From an uncultured Prevotella sp. (lineage in GTDB: Bacteria > Bacteroidota > Bacteroidia > Bacteroidales > Bacteroidaceae): 9,129 nucleotides of DNA. The stretch's first letter is position 1. Each line of letters opens with the position of its first letter. The translations under genes were made by a program, and so were the position numbers. Below are positions 1 to 6,818 of this stretch, in pieces. The stretch spans positions 1-9,129 of the forward strand of contig CAMOTK010000072.1 of NCBI GenBank assembly GCA_946625715.1, read 5' to 3'. The notes below the pieces were generated by a model. It did not search any database. It was not told the DNA's origin and was given only the letters and a program-made list of their open reading frames with translations.

Positions 1-2627
1 ACGTCGATGCCGATGTTGACCACCTCGAAACCGCAACCTTCGAGCATCGAGGCCACGAGGTTCTTGCCAATGTCGTGCAGGTCGCCCTTCACGGTGCCGA
101 TGACCACCTTGCCCAGCGAGGCCATCTCTTCGCCGGCCATCAGGGGCTTCAGTACCTCGAGACCGGCCTTCATGGCGCGTCCGGCCATGAGCAGCTGTGG
201 CACGAAGGCCTTGCCGTCCTGGAAGCGCTGTCCCACCTCGCTCATGGCGCGAATCATCTCGTTGTTGATGATGTCCTGCGGTTTCTGACCGTCGTCGACG
301 GCCGCCTTGGTGGCCACGGCGCAGTCGTCGGCCTTGCCTGCCACGATGGCATCGAACACGGTGGGAGCGGCCTCTGCCTGCTGGTCGGAGCGAGCGGGGT
401 GCTCGGTCGGAGCAAGCGGGGCGCTCGGTCGGAGCGAGCGGGCCTGCAGGTCGGAGCTGGCGCCCGGCACGTGGGGAGCCACGTAGCAGCCCGGTGCCGG
501 CTGGGCCAGTGGGACGAGGGCGGCCATGTGCTGGTCGGTGGTGCCGCAGCAGCCGCCCACAATGTTGACGAGGTGCTCGTTGAAGAAGGGCCACATCTCG
601 CGCTGGAACAGCTCGGGCGTGGTGGGATAGTGGTTGTGCTCGTCGGGGATGCCGGCGTTGGGGAACACAATCAGTCGGAATCTGGTCTCGCTGGCCAGTC
701 GGCACATCAGGTCGTGCACCATCGCAATGTCGGGACTGCAGTTGATGCCCACGGCAAAGATGCCTTCCTCGGGCAGTTGCTTGATGTGGTCGATGACGTT
801 CTGGCCTATCATGTTGAAGCCTTCGGGAGTGCGCACGGTGAAACTGAGCAGCAGGGGCACCTCGCGCTGCAGCTTCTTCATGGCGCGCTGACAGGCTTCC
901 ATGCCGGCACGGGCGTTTTCTACGTCGAAGATGGTTTCGAGAATCAGGCCGTCGACACCGCCTTCGAGCAGTCCTTCGGCCTGTTCCTGATAGACGTCGC
1001 GCAGCTCGTCGTAGCCCACGCCGGCCCCTTCCATCGAGATGGTCTCGCGGGTGGGTCCCATGCCGCCCAGCACGTAGCGCGGCTTCTCGGGGTTGGTCAG
1101 CGTGAAGGCGTCGGCCAGCTGGCGGGCCAACTGTGCGGCCACCACGTTGATGCGGCGTGCCTCACGGTCGAGACCGAGGGCGCGGAGCGAGATGCTCTGG
1201 GCGTTGAACGTGTTGGTGGTGATGATGTCGGAGCCTGCGGCGAGGAAGCCGCGATAGATGTTGCTGACGACCTCGGGGCGCTCCACGCACAGGTATTCGT
1301 TGCTGCCGCGGGTGCCTTCGAGGTGGAGGGCCTGAATGCTGGTGCCCATGGCGCCGTCGAAGATGAGTATGCGGTCGGCGGCCACGGCCTCGAGGGCGGG
1401 CTTCTGTATGGGCGCCATGGCGAGGGGAGCTGCCGGTGCGGCAAACTGCGCCTCGACCTTGTCGATAATCTGGCGCACGGCCTCATCGGGGTCGTCGGCA
1501 AAGGCGGCCTCGGTCAGGCGGATGATGTCTTCCACCTGGCGGTCGTCGGCATCGGGCCGGGTGGTCTGATACTCCTCGACGATGCGCAGGGCTTGTTCCA
1601 CCTCGCGCTCGTTGTGGAAGTCCATCTCCAGGTGTACGCCGTCGCCGCCGATATTGTCGAGCAGCGGGCGCAGCTCGTCGAGCGTCACCCAGCAGGCCAT
1701 GATGCTCTTGCCGGCAGCGAGAATCTTCTTGTACAGGTCGTACCATTTGGGCGAACCGCCTTGTGGCTGGCCCACGCCGGGGGTCCACTGTATGGCGTTC
1801 AGCTCCTCAATCTCGAGCAGGGCGGGCAGATGGTGCATGGCGCCCACGCCGTCGAGGTGGTAGAGCGTGTAGTCTATCTTCTGACACTGCTCGCGTATGT
1901 AGGGTTGCACGAAGCGGCGGTAGTCGTCTTCGCTAATCATGGTCGAGATGTCGCTCTGCAGCTTCGACATCTTGCCGGGGGCCCAACTGGAGAAATAGCA
2001 GAAGGCCATTTCGTCGCCCTCGCGGATGATGTCGTAGAGCTCGTCGAACACACGGAAGTAGATTTGGTTTATCTGCCGCACCTGCTCTTCCAGGCGCTCG
2101 GGCGCCATCACGGTGTCGAGCAGCACCTTGTCGGTGCCTTTCAGGGCGGCCAGCACGTCGAGACCTTCCATGAGGTCGGGCATGCCCACGTAGTAGTGGC
2201 CCTGGGCCTTGGCCTTGCAGGCTTTGAGCAGCGCCTTGTGCAACAGCCAGGCGGGGTTCTGCTCGTCGAAGCGAATCACGTCGTCGAACGCGGGGTTGGG
2301 GTGTATCCAGATGGTGTCTTCGCCGCCTTCGAGCACACCGCCGAGGATGGCGGCCAGCGAACCGGGGCCCAGCTGGGTGTTGGCCACGGGCAGCATGTCG
2401 GCCATGAGCGACGAGTGGGCCACGTACCAGTCGAGATAGCGCGCGCGCCACTCGGGGTCGAACCAGCGCTGGTTGAGGTCGCGCGGTGCCTCGGGCTCGG
2501 GTATGTCGGCATGGGGCACGACGCCCTCTTGAAAATGTTCCCACATGTTGACGATGATGCCGCGATGGTTCCACCACTCAATGTATCGCTGCTTGGTCTC
2601 GTCGAGATTTTGCTTCCAAGTTTTCAT
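1..2627 (-). CDS. UroD-like / homocysteine S-methyltransferase / B12-binding fusion protein (3' end off window)
   Basis: Predicted cytoplasmic corrinoid-dependent methyltransferase; 875 codons are visible and the C-terminus lies beyond base 1. The start is the ATG at 2627 (MKTWKQNLDE), about 36 bases after a TAACTTTG box. Residues 1 to about 350 resemble the UroD fold of MtaA/MtbA-type methyltransferases (H257-L-D-G; C312). A charged, then Ala/Pro-rich linker follows. Residues about 416-706 are a homocysteine S-methyltransferase barrel like the MetH N-terminus: ILIFDGAMGT from about 420, and zinc ligands C630 (GINCS), C693 and C694 (GGCCGTT). After a repeat-encoded linker (about 707-750) come the B12 cap (about 752-830) and the start of the Rossmann B12 domain with DLHDIGKN, whose H851 is the expected lower cobalt ligand. 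The folate (pterin) domain of MetH is absent between these modules. Inference: the UroD domain supplies methyl groups to the corrinoid, which passes them to homocysteine or another thiol. The methyl donor is unknown. Domain calls are firm; the overall reaction is not. Confidence 0.9.
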   Translation of the reverse strand, partial: MKTWKQNLDETKQRYIEWWNHRGIIVNMWEHFQEGVVPHADIPEPEAPRDLNQRWFDPEWRARYLDWYVAHSSLMADMLPVANTQLGPGSLAAILGGVLEGGEDTIWIHPNPAFDDVIRFDEQNPAWLLHKALLKACKAKAQGHYYVGMPDLMEGLDVLAALKGTDKVLLDTVMAPERLEEQVRQINQIYFRVFDELYDIIREGDEMAFCYFSSWAPGKMSKLQSDISTMISEDDYRRFVQPYIREQCQKIDYTLYHLDGVGAMHHLPALLEIEELNAIQWTPGVGQPQGGSPKWYDLYKKILAAGKSIMACWVTLDELRPLLDNIGGDGVHLEMDFHNEREVEQALRIVEEYQTTRPDADDRQVEDIIRLTEAAFADDPDEAVRQIIDKVEAQFAAPAAPLAMAPIQKPALEAVAADRILIFDGAMGTSIQALHLEGTRGSNEYLCVERPEVVSNIYRGFLAAGSDIITTNTFNAQSISLRALGLDREARRINVVAAQLARQLADAFTLTNPEKPRYVLGGMGPTRETISMEGAGVGYDELRDVYQEQAEGLLEGGVDGLILETIFDVENARAGMEACQRAMKKLQREVPLLLSFTVRTPEGFNMIGQNVIDHIKQLPEEGIFAVGINCSPDIAMVHDLMCRLASETRFRLIVFPNAGIPDEHNHYPTTPELFQREMWPFFNEHLVNIVGGCCGTTDQHMAALVPLAQPAPGCYVAPHVPGASSDLQARSLRPSAPLAPTEHPARSDQQAEAAPTVFDAIVAGKADDCAVATKAAVDDGQKPQDIINNEMIRAMSEVGQRFQDGKAFVPQLLMAGRAMKAGLEVLKPLMAGEEMASLGKVVIGTVKGDLHDIGKNLVASMLEGCGFEVVNIGID
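384..457. repeat. 22-bp imperfect tandem repeat inside the coding linker
   Basis: Three consecutive 22-bp units start at 384, 406 and 428, followed by an 8-base partial copy at 450-457. Each unit begins GTCGGAGC and continues with a variant of RAGCGGGG; units 1 and 2 end in GCTCG, while unit 3 diverges at its end. The unit junctions form small inverted repeats, best at 422-436 (CGCTC, 5-base loop, GAGCG). Because 22 is not divisible by three, each copy is read in a different frame of the minus-strand gene, encoding a Pro/Ala/Ser/Arg-rich stretch (about residues 724-749) between the homocysteine-methyltransferase and B12-cap domains. Three full copies add 66 bp, so the gene is in frame here. 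Confidence 0.9.
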
Positions 2628-2662
2628 ATACTTCCGTACGTTAGTAGTTTTTGTTTTGTCTG

Positions 2663-2670
2663 CAAAGTTA
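2663..2670 (-). promoter_or_regulatory. Probable Bacteroidota -7 box for the methyltransferase gene
   Basis: On the minus strand this reads TAACTTTG, matching the TAnnTTTG -7 consensus of Bacteroidota primary-sigma promoters. It lies 35 bases before the ATG at 2627, giving a short leader. No clear TTTG -33 box is seen at the usual 19-21 base spacing; the region there is only AT-rich. The leader is far too short to hold a cobalamin riboswitch. Confidence 0.5.
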
Positions 2671-2710
2671 AGAAATTGTTTTTAAAACACTAAATACTTT
2701 CGATTTTTTC

Positions 2711-2741
2711 TTTGTATTTTGACCGATTTGGCGTATCTTTG
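2711..2741 (+). promoter_or_regulatory. Bacteroidota-type promoter for the DUF4369/thioredoxin-fold lipoprotein
   Basis: A TTTG -33 element at 2711-2714 is followed after 19 bases by TATCTTTG at 2734-2741, matching the TTTG / TAnnTTTG promoter of Bacteroidota in both boxes and spacing. The ATG at 2764 follows 22 bases later, with an A-rich leader and no Shine-Dalgarno, which is normal for this phylum. Confidence 0.7.
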
Positions 2742-2763
2742 CAAACAAAAAAGAACAAAAGTC

Positions 2764-3921
2764 ATGAAAAAGTCTATTCAAAGCATGGCGCTCACGGCGC
2801 TCACAGTACTCGGCCTGACGGCCTGCAACAATCAGAAATTCCAGGTGGAAGGCACCGTAGAGGGTGCACAGGATTCTATACTCTATTTTGAAAACGTGGG
2901 ACTGAACGGCCCCGTGGCGCTCGACTCGGTGAAGCTCGGCGCCGACGGCAGCTTCAGCTTCAGCGAGCCGGCCACCGAGGCGCCGGAGTTCTACCGACTG
3001 CGCATAGGCGACCAAATCATCAACGTGTCGATTGACTCTACCGAGACGGTCAGCATCAAGGCGCAGTATCCCAACATGGCGGCACGCTACGAGATTGAGG
3101 GCTCGGACAACTGCGCCAAGATTCGCGAGCTGGCCCTGAAGCAGATAGCGCTGCAGAACCAGACCATTGCCCTGCAGCAGAGCACCACGCTCACCCCGTC
3201 GGAAGCTCGCGACTCGCTGTCGAAGCTCATCGACGCCTACAAAAAGGACGTGAAGGAGAACTACATCTACAAGGCGCCCAACAAGGCCTACGCCTACTTC
3301 GCCCTGTTCCAGACGCTCGGCCCGTGGCTCATCTTCAACCCCGACGGCGACCGTGACGACTCGCGCGCCTTTGCAGCCGTGGCCACCAGCTGGGACACTT
3401 ACTATCCCGGTGCCGAGCGCGGCGAGAACCTCCACAACATTGCGCTCAAGGGCATGAACACGCAGCGCATCATGAGCGCCAAGAACCAGGTGCGCGAAAT
3501 CGATACCAGCAGGGTGAAGGAAGCCGGCATCATCGACATCACCCTGCCCGACAACAAGGGCAAGAACCGCTCGCTCACCGAACTGAAGGGCCAGGTGGTG
3601 CTGCTCGACTTCCACGTCTTTGCCGTCGACGAGTCGCCCAAGCGTATTCTCATGATGCGCGAACTCTATAACAAGTACCACGCTCAGGGACTGGAAATCT
3701 ATCAGGTGTCGCTCGACCCCAACGAGCACTTCTGGAAACAGCAGACGGCTTCGCTGCCCTGGATTAGTGTGCGCGACGAAGACGGACTGAACTCGCGCTG
3801 GCTCACGGTGTACAACATACAGAACGTGCCCGACTACTTCCTCATAGACCGCGGCAACAACCTCGTGAAGCGCTCGGCACAAATCAAGGACATAGAAACA
3901 GAAGTGCGCGCACTGCTATAG
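2764..3921 (+). CDS. DUF4369-type lipoprotein with a CXXC-less thioredoxin-like (TlpA/AhpC-TSA-type) domain
   Basis: A 385-aa envelope lipoprotein. The ATG at 2764 gives a classic signal peptide (MKKSIQSMALTALTVLGLTAC) with lipobox L18-T-A-C21; the frame is open further upstream, but that extension would cross the promoter. Residues about 25-105 look like the beta-rich DUF4369 domain found in front of many Bacteroidales TlpA-like proteins. Residues about 115-240 are largely helical. Residues about 255-385 have a thioredoxin-fold pattern: VVLLDF at 278-283, EIYQVSLDPN at 311-320 and the cis-Pro strand NVPDYFLID with P356. Where a redox protein would have W-C-x-x-C, this one has FHVFAVDESPK (283-293). 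The only cysteines are the lipidated C21 and C117, so dithiol exchange is unlikely. A structural or binding role is inferred; similar CXXC-less members occur in Bacteroides as far as I recall. It is transcribed alone, divergent from the methyltransferase gene. Confidence 0.88.
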   Translation: MKKSIQSMALTALTVLGLTACNNQKFQVEGTVEGAQDSILYFENVGLNGPVALDSVKLGADGSFSFSEPATEAPEFYRLRIGDQIINVSIDSTETVSIKAQYPNMAARYEIEGSDNCAKIRELALKQIALQNQTIALQQSTTLTPSEARDSLSKLIDAYKKDVKENYIYKAPNKAYAYFALFQTLGPWLIFNPDGDRDDSRAFAAVATSWDTYYPGAERGENLHNIALKGMNTQRIMSAKNQVREIDTSRVKEAGIIDITLPDNKGKNRSLTELKGQVVLLDFHVFAVDESPKRILMMRELYNKYHAQGLEIYQVSLDPNEHFWKQQTASLPWISVRDEDGLNSRWLTVYNIQNVPDYFLIDRGNNLVKRSAQIKDIETEVRALL

Positions 3922-3943
3922 AGTGGCGCGCACCGTTTAAGCA

Positions 3944-3997
3944 CAAAAAAAGGGCACACAGAGCGGCCGGAATGGTTGGCCTTCTCTGTGTGCCCTT
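3944..3997 (-). terminator. Intrinsic terminator of the 4025-5350 gene (possibly bidirectional)
   Basis: A perfect 14-bp stem pairs 3950-3963 (AAGGGCACACAGAG) with 3984-3997. The 20-base loop contains a further GGCC/GGCC pairing (3965-3968 with 3978-3981). Read on the minus strand, the hairpin is followed directly by a run of seven T (3944-3950), a textbook intrinsic terminator 27 bases after the stop of the minus-strand gene. In the plus direction the stem is followed only by AGTTTC, so termination of the 2764-3921 gene here should be weaker, though the hairpin may still help. Confidence 0.87.
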
Positions 3998-4024
3998 AGT
4001 TTCTGCTGCGGCAGCGGGGGGGGA

Positions 4025-5350
4025 TTACTCCCACCACTGCACCGAAGCGTCCTTAATCCAGTTGGCGAACTTAGGATAGGTGTTCTTGATAGATACCTGC
4101 TCGTCGGACCAGTCGGTCGTCACAGGCACGGCAATCATCTCGGCGGGACGGCCGGGGTTGGTGGTCAGCTGCACCTCGCCACCATCGGTAATCACCTTCA
4201 CGGGCAGGGCGTTGATGGCATCCCAAGCTGTGGTATAGTTGTTGCCAGGCAGCTCAACCGTGAAGTGAACGGGCTCCACATCGTTGTGATGGCCGGCAGC
4301 CGTGTTCACCATCGTAGAAACGGGCACCTTAAACAGCTCGTGAACTTCCTTGTTGCCAATGTACAGGGGCAGCACACCACCGGCAGCCTGCAACAGAATG
4401 TCGGCTGTGAACTTCGAACCGTTCTTGATGAACTTCACGTCGAACACCACGTCGTTGTAGTCGAAGTCGGACTTGGCTGCACCTAAGTCTTCGCACATCA
4501 CGCGCACGCGCTGAACCACAGGCTCCACGAAGTCCTTGCCCGGCACAATCTTGATAATCCAGTCGTTGTAGACGTAGTCGCGAGTATCTTCCTCGTTCGC
4601 GTTGGCACCGGCCTGACGAGCCGACTCGTGGTCGAAACCTACGTAGTAGTTGCCATTGATCTTTTCCATGCGCCAGTGCTTGTACCAGCGCTGACCACCG
4701 CCCTGCGATGTCTTGAAGCTGAAGTCGCGGGTCGACGAGTTCCACATCAACATGCAACCCTGCTCGGCATTAGAAGTGCCATTCTCTCCGTACTTGCCGC
4801 CATTGAAGTTGTTCACAATGTCGTCAAATTTGTCGCACGACACGCGCTCTACCTCATAGGGCCACCAGCTGATGACATTCATCTTGTAGTCGACGGTAGC
4901 GGCCAGCTCGTTCATCTTACTGCCATTGGGACCGCAGTAAACCTGCTGTACGAAGAAGTTCTCGATGTCGAGAATAGGCTCATACTCGGTGGCACCCTTC
5001 TGGTTGAACACTTCCAGAACGGCGGCACGCTCCTCGGGCGTAATGTCGGCCGGACGGGGCCAGTCGAGATACTTGCTGTTGTCGTCGGTGGTGCCCCACT
5101 GGTTGCTGTTGGGCTGAGCAGCACGGCGAGAAGCCTGAGCAGGCGTAACATCCTCCAATGGCACGATGTCCATGCCCCACTGATGGTTCTTGTAGTCGGA
5201 GCCTGTCACGCCGAAAGCAGCGTTGAAGTCTTCGGCCAGCTGCTGCTCCTTGGCAGTCTGGTAGCTGACGGTCTCAAAGTCGTGGTTCGCACACGATACG
5301 ATTGTGGCCAGCATGCCACACATCATCACTTTAGTCGTTAGTTTTTTCAT
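4025..5350 (-). CDS. LruC/DUF4842-type domain lipoprotein (first of three paralogues)
   Basis: A 441-aa predicted envelope lipoprotein. The ATG at 5350 was chosen because it begins a signal peptide (MKKLTTKVMM) leading to the lipobox TIVSC with C20; the 28-residue upstream extension lacks sense as a signal and crosses the promoter. After the Cys comes the short motif FNAAFG...NHQWGMDI (42-62), comparable to the N-termini of the other two paralogues. Residues about 95-270 are a Trp/Tyr-rich region ending in RDYVYNDWIIKIV (257-269). The C-terminal LruC-like domain starts near 283: CEDLGAAKSDFDYNDVVFDV (286-305), then EVHELFKV (335-342), and ends with the AYP-like block NTYPKFANW (423-431). LruC is named from a Leptospira protein, and such domains are common in Bacteroidales lipoproteins of unknown function. 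The Asp/Asn-rich loop could bind calcium (inference). It ends at a strong terminator and is divergent from the 5546 gene. Confidence 0.87.
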   Translation of the reverse strand: MKKLTTKVMMCGMLATIVSCANHDFETVSYQTAKEQQLAEDFNAAFGVTGSDYKNHQWGMDIVPLEDVTPAQASRRAAQPNSNQWGTTDDNSKYLDWPRPADITPEERAAVLEVFNQKGATEYEPILDIENFFVQQVYCGPNGSKMNELAATVDYKMNVISWWPYEVERVSCDKFDDIVNNFNGGKYGENGTSNAEQGCMLMWNSSTRDFSFKTSQGGGQRWYKHWRMEKINGNYYVGFDHESARQAGANANEEDTRDYVYNDWIIKIVPGKDFVEPVVQRVRVMCEDLGAAKSDFDYNDVVFDVKFIKNGSKFTADILLQAAGGVLPLYIGNKEVHELFKVPVSTMVNTAAGHHNDVEPVHFTVELPGNNYTTAWDAINALPVKVITDGGEVQLTTNPGRPAEMIAVPVTTDWSDEQVSIKNTYPKFANWIKDASVQWWE

Positions 5351-5398
5351 TGTTGAAAAAGTTATAAAATATTGATTATTTTTTTTGTAATTTTGGTG

Positions 5399-5406
5399 CA
5401 AAAGTA
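5399..5406 (-). promoter_or_regulatory. Probable -7 box for the 4025-5350 lipoprotein gene
   Basis: On the minus strand this reads TACTTTTG, fitting TAnnTTTG, 48 bases before the ATG at 5350 and followed by a very AT-rich leader. A TTTG occurs at 5432-5435, but its 25-base spacing is longer than the usual 19-21, so only the -7 box is counted. Confidence 0.5.
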
Positions 5407-5514
5407 AAAAAATATAGAAAAAGAATCGGCCCAAAGCGTGTTAAAGATGGTTAAATCGAACGTAAACGTTATCATTATCTCCACAAAAAGAAACGGCCAT
5501 CGGCGAAAAATTAG

Positions 5515-5522
5515 TAACTTTA
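5515..5522 (+). promoter_or_regulatory. Possible -7 box for the 5546-6811 lipoprotein gene
   Basis: TAACTTTA differs from TAnnTTTG at the last base and lies 23 bases before the ATG at 5546, the same distance class as the better promoter at 2734. No -33 TTTG is visible at the right spacing. It is the only candidate in the 195-bp divergent gap on this strand. Confidence 0.3.
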
Positions 5523-5545
5523 CGCCCGAAAAAACCTTTTACAAC

Positions 5546-6811
5546 ATGACGCATAGCAAACTTATCATAGCCCTGCTGGCCCTGGCAACCACGCTCACAG
5601 CCTGTCACAGCAAGTTCGACCAAAAGGCCTACGACGACCTCATCTACGAGACGTATCCTATTGGCGAAGTCGATGCTACGCACGACTGGCAACTCATTGA
5701 AGACGGCACGGTGAGCATCACGGCCAACACCACCAACACGGTGACGGCCGTGCGCATTCTCGACGCCAACCCGCTGGAAGGCAAGGCCGTGGTGCTGGCC
5801 GAGTGTGCCGCTGCCAACGGCGAGCAGGTGACGCTCAGCTTCACCGTGCCACAACTGACAGAGACGCTCTATGCCGCGGCCGTACACGACAATGGCAGCT
5901 ACACCGTGGCGCCCTTCGCCAAAGGACAGCAGACCGTAGACTTCAGCGGCGCCACCACCACGGGCTATCCCACAGCCACCAACATGACCTACCCCATCTA
6001 CACTTACTGCTACGAGGCCGACTATCCCCTGCCGGGCGACTACGACTACAACGACGTGGTGATGCGCGTGCAGAAGCTGCCGGGCGACAACGCCAAAGAG
6101 ATGCTGCTGCGCGTCACGCTCTGTGCCGTAGGCCGGGAAGACGTGCAGATGGCCGGTGCCCTCCACTTGGTGGGCCTCAGCAACAAGGATGTGATGAGCG
6201 TCGATATCGTGAAAGGCAAATCGCTCGACACCGACTTGCCCGTTAAGCGCAACCTCATAACAAACAGCAACACCAGCTTTGCCGGGCGCAACGGCGACGT
6301 CGTAATCAGCCTGTTCGAGGATGCCCACTGGGCCATGCTGCACAACAAGCAGACCATTGACAACGTGAACTACGTCATGCGCTCGTGTATCAACGTCGAC
6401 GCCACCAGCAGAACGCTGCGCATGGTGACCATCACGAACACCTACCGCGTCACGGTGGCCGACGAGAGCCTGCTGAAGAACTTCACCATGTCGCGCCTCG
6501 ACCCATTCATCATCAACCAAGGCCACTACGAGGTGCACGCCTTCAACCACAAGACCGACTACATGATCTACGAGGGCAAGAACGTCGACAAGCTGGTGCA
6601 GAGCCAGACGCTCAGCTGGGCCGTCGTCGTGCCAACCGGCGTTTTCGGCTGGCCGATAGAGGGCGTTCACATCGGACTGAAGAAGAACGACGTGCTTTCG
6701 GGCGCCTACCGCACGCTAAACCATTCGTTTGGCGAGTGGGTGGCCAACAAGCAGACAGCCCTCGACTGGTATCTCTATCCCAGTTCGAGAGCCGTCTACT
6801 ATCAGCAATAA
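5546..6811 (+). CDS. LruC/DUF4842-type domain lipoprotein (second, more divergent paralogue)
   Basis: A 421-aa predicted envelope lipoprotein. The ATG at 5546 gives a signal peptide (MTHSKLIIALLALATTLTAC) with lipobox LTAC and C20; earlier in-frame starts (GTG 5438, ATG 5447) would add a polar stretch and overlap the putative promoter, so they are rejected. Residues 33-60 (YETYPIG...THDWQLI) align by eye with the N-terminus of the 6819-9110 protein, followed by a beta-rich module to about 122 ending HDNGSYTV (114-121). The LruC-type domain starts near 153 with CYEADYPLPGDYDYNDVVMR (155-174), the most canonical form of the acidic loop in this window. The C-terminal signature FGWPIEGVHIGL (367-378) and SFGEW...LDWYL (394-410) is shared with the other two. 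No catalytic residues are recognised. It is divergent from the 4025-5350 gene and convergent with the 6819-9110 gene, with stop codons 7 bases apart. Function unknown; probable envelope or surface structural protein. Confidence 0.85.
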   Translation: MTHSKLIIALLALATTLTACHSKFDQKAYDDLIYETYPIGEVDATHDWQLIEDGTVSITANTTNTVTAVRILDANPLEGKAVVLAECAAANGEQVTLSFTVPQLTETLYAAAVHDNGSYTVAPFAKGQQTVDFSGATTTGYPTATNMTYPIYTYCYEADYPLPGDYDYNDVVMRVQKLPGDNAKEMLLRVTLCAVGREDVQMAGALHLVGLSNKDVMSVDIVKGKSLDTDLPVKRNLITNSNTSFAGRNGDVVISLFEDAHWAMLHNKQTIDNVNYVMRSCINVDATSRTLRMVTITNTYRVTVADESLLKNFTMSRLDPFIINQGHYEVHAFNHKTDYMIYEGKNVDKLVQSQTLSWAVVVPTGVFGWPIEGVHIGLKKNDVLSGAYRTLNHSFGEWVANKQTALDWYLYPSSRAVYYQQ

Positions 6812-6818
6812 ACTAACT

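Noticed and set aside
75..2693. 872-codon open frame on the plus strand
   Set aside because: It is antisense to the methyltransferase gene, whose domains are unmistakable, and its translation is a Gly/His/Val-rich string with no family features. It arises because the real gene avoids codons whose complement is a stop.
2628..2763. Possible cobalamin riboswitch upstream of the B12-dependent methyltransferase
   Set aside because: The likely -7 box leaves a leader of only about 30 bases, and no B12-box-like sequence was recognised in the 136-bp gap.
3402..3653. Small open frames of 60-140 codons inside the five genes
   Set aside because: All lie in alternative frames of well-supported genes and none has a signal, motif or promoter of its own.
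2668..3882. 404-codon minus-strand open frame opposite the thioredoxin-fold lipoprotein
   Set aside because: It is a shadow of codon usage in the plus-strand gene, which has a signal peptide, promoter and recognisable fold. The same applies to the long opposite-strand frames at 5441-6670 and 7413-8906.
4016..4023. Run of eight G as a phase-variable tract
   Set aside because: It lies just outside the stop codon of the 4025-5350 gene and before its terminator, so slippage would not change a protein or a promoter.
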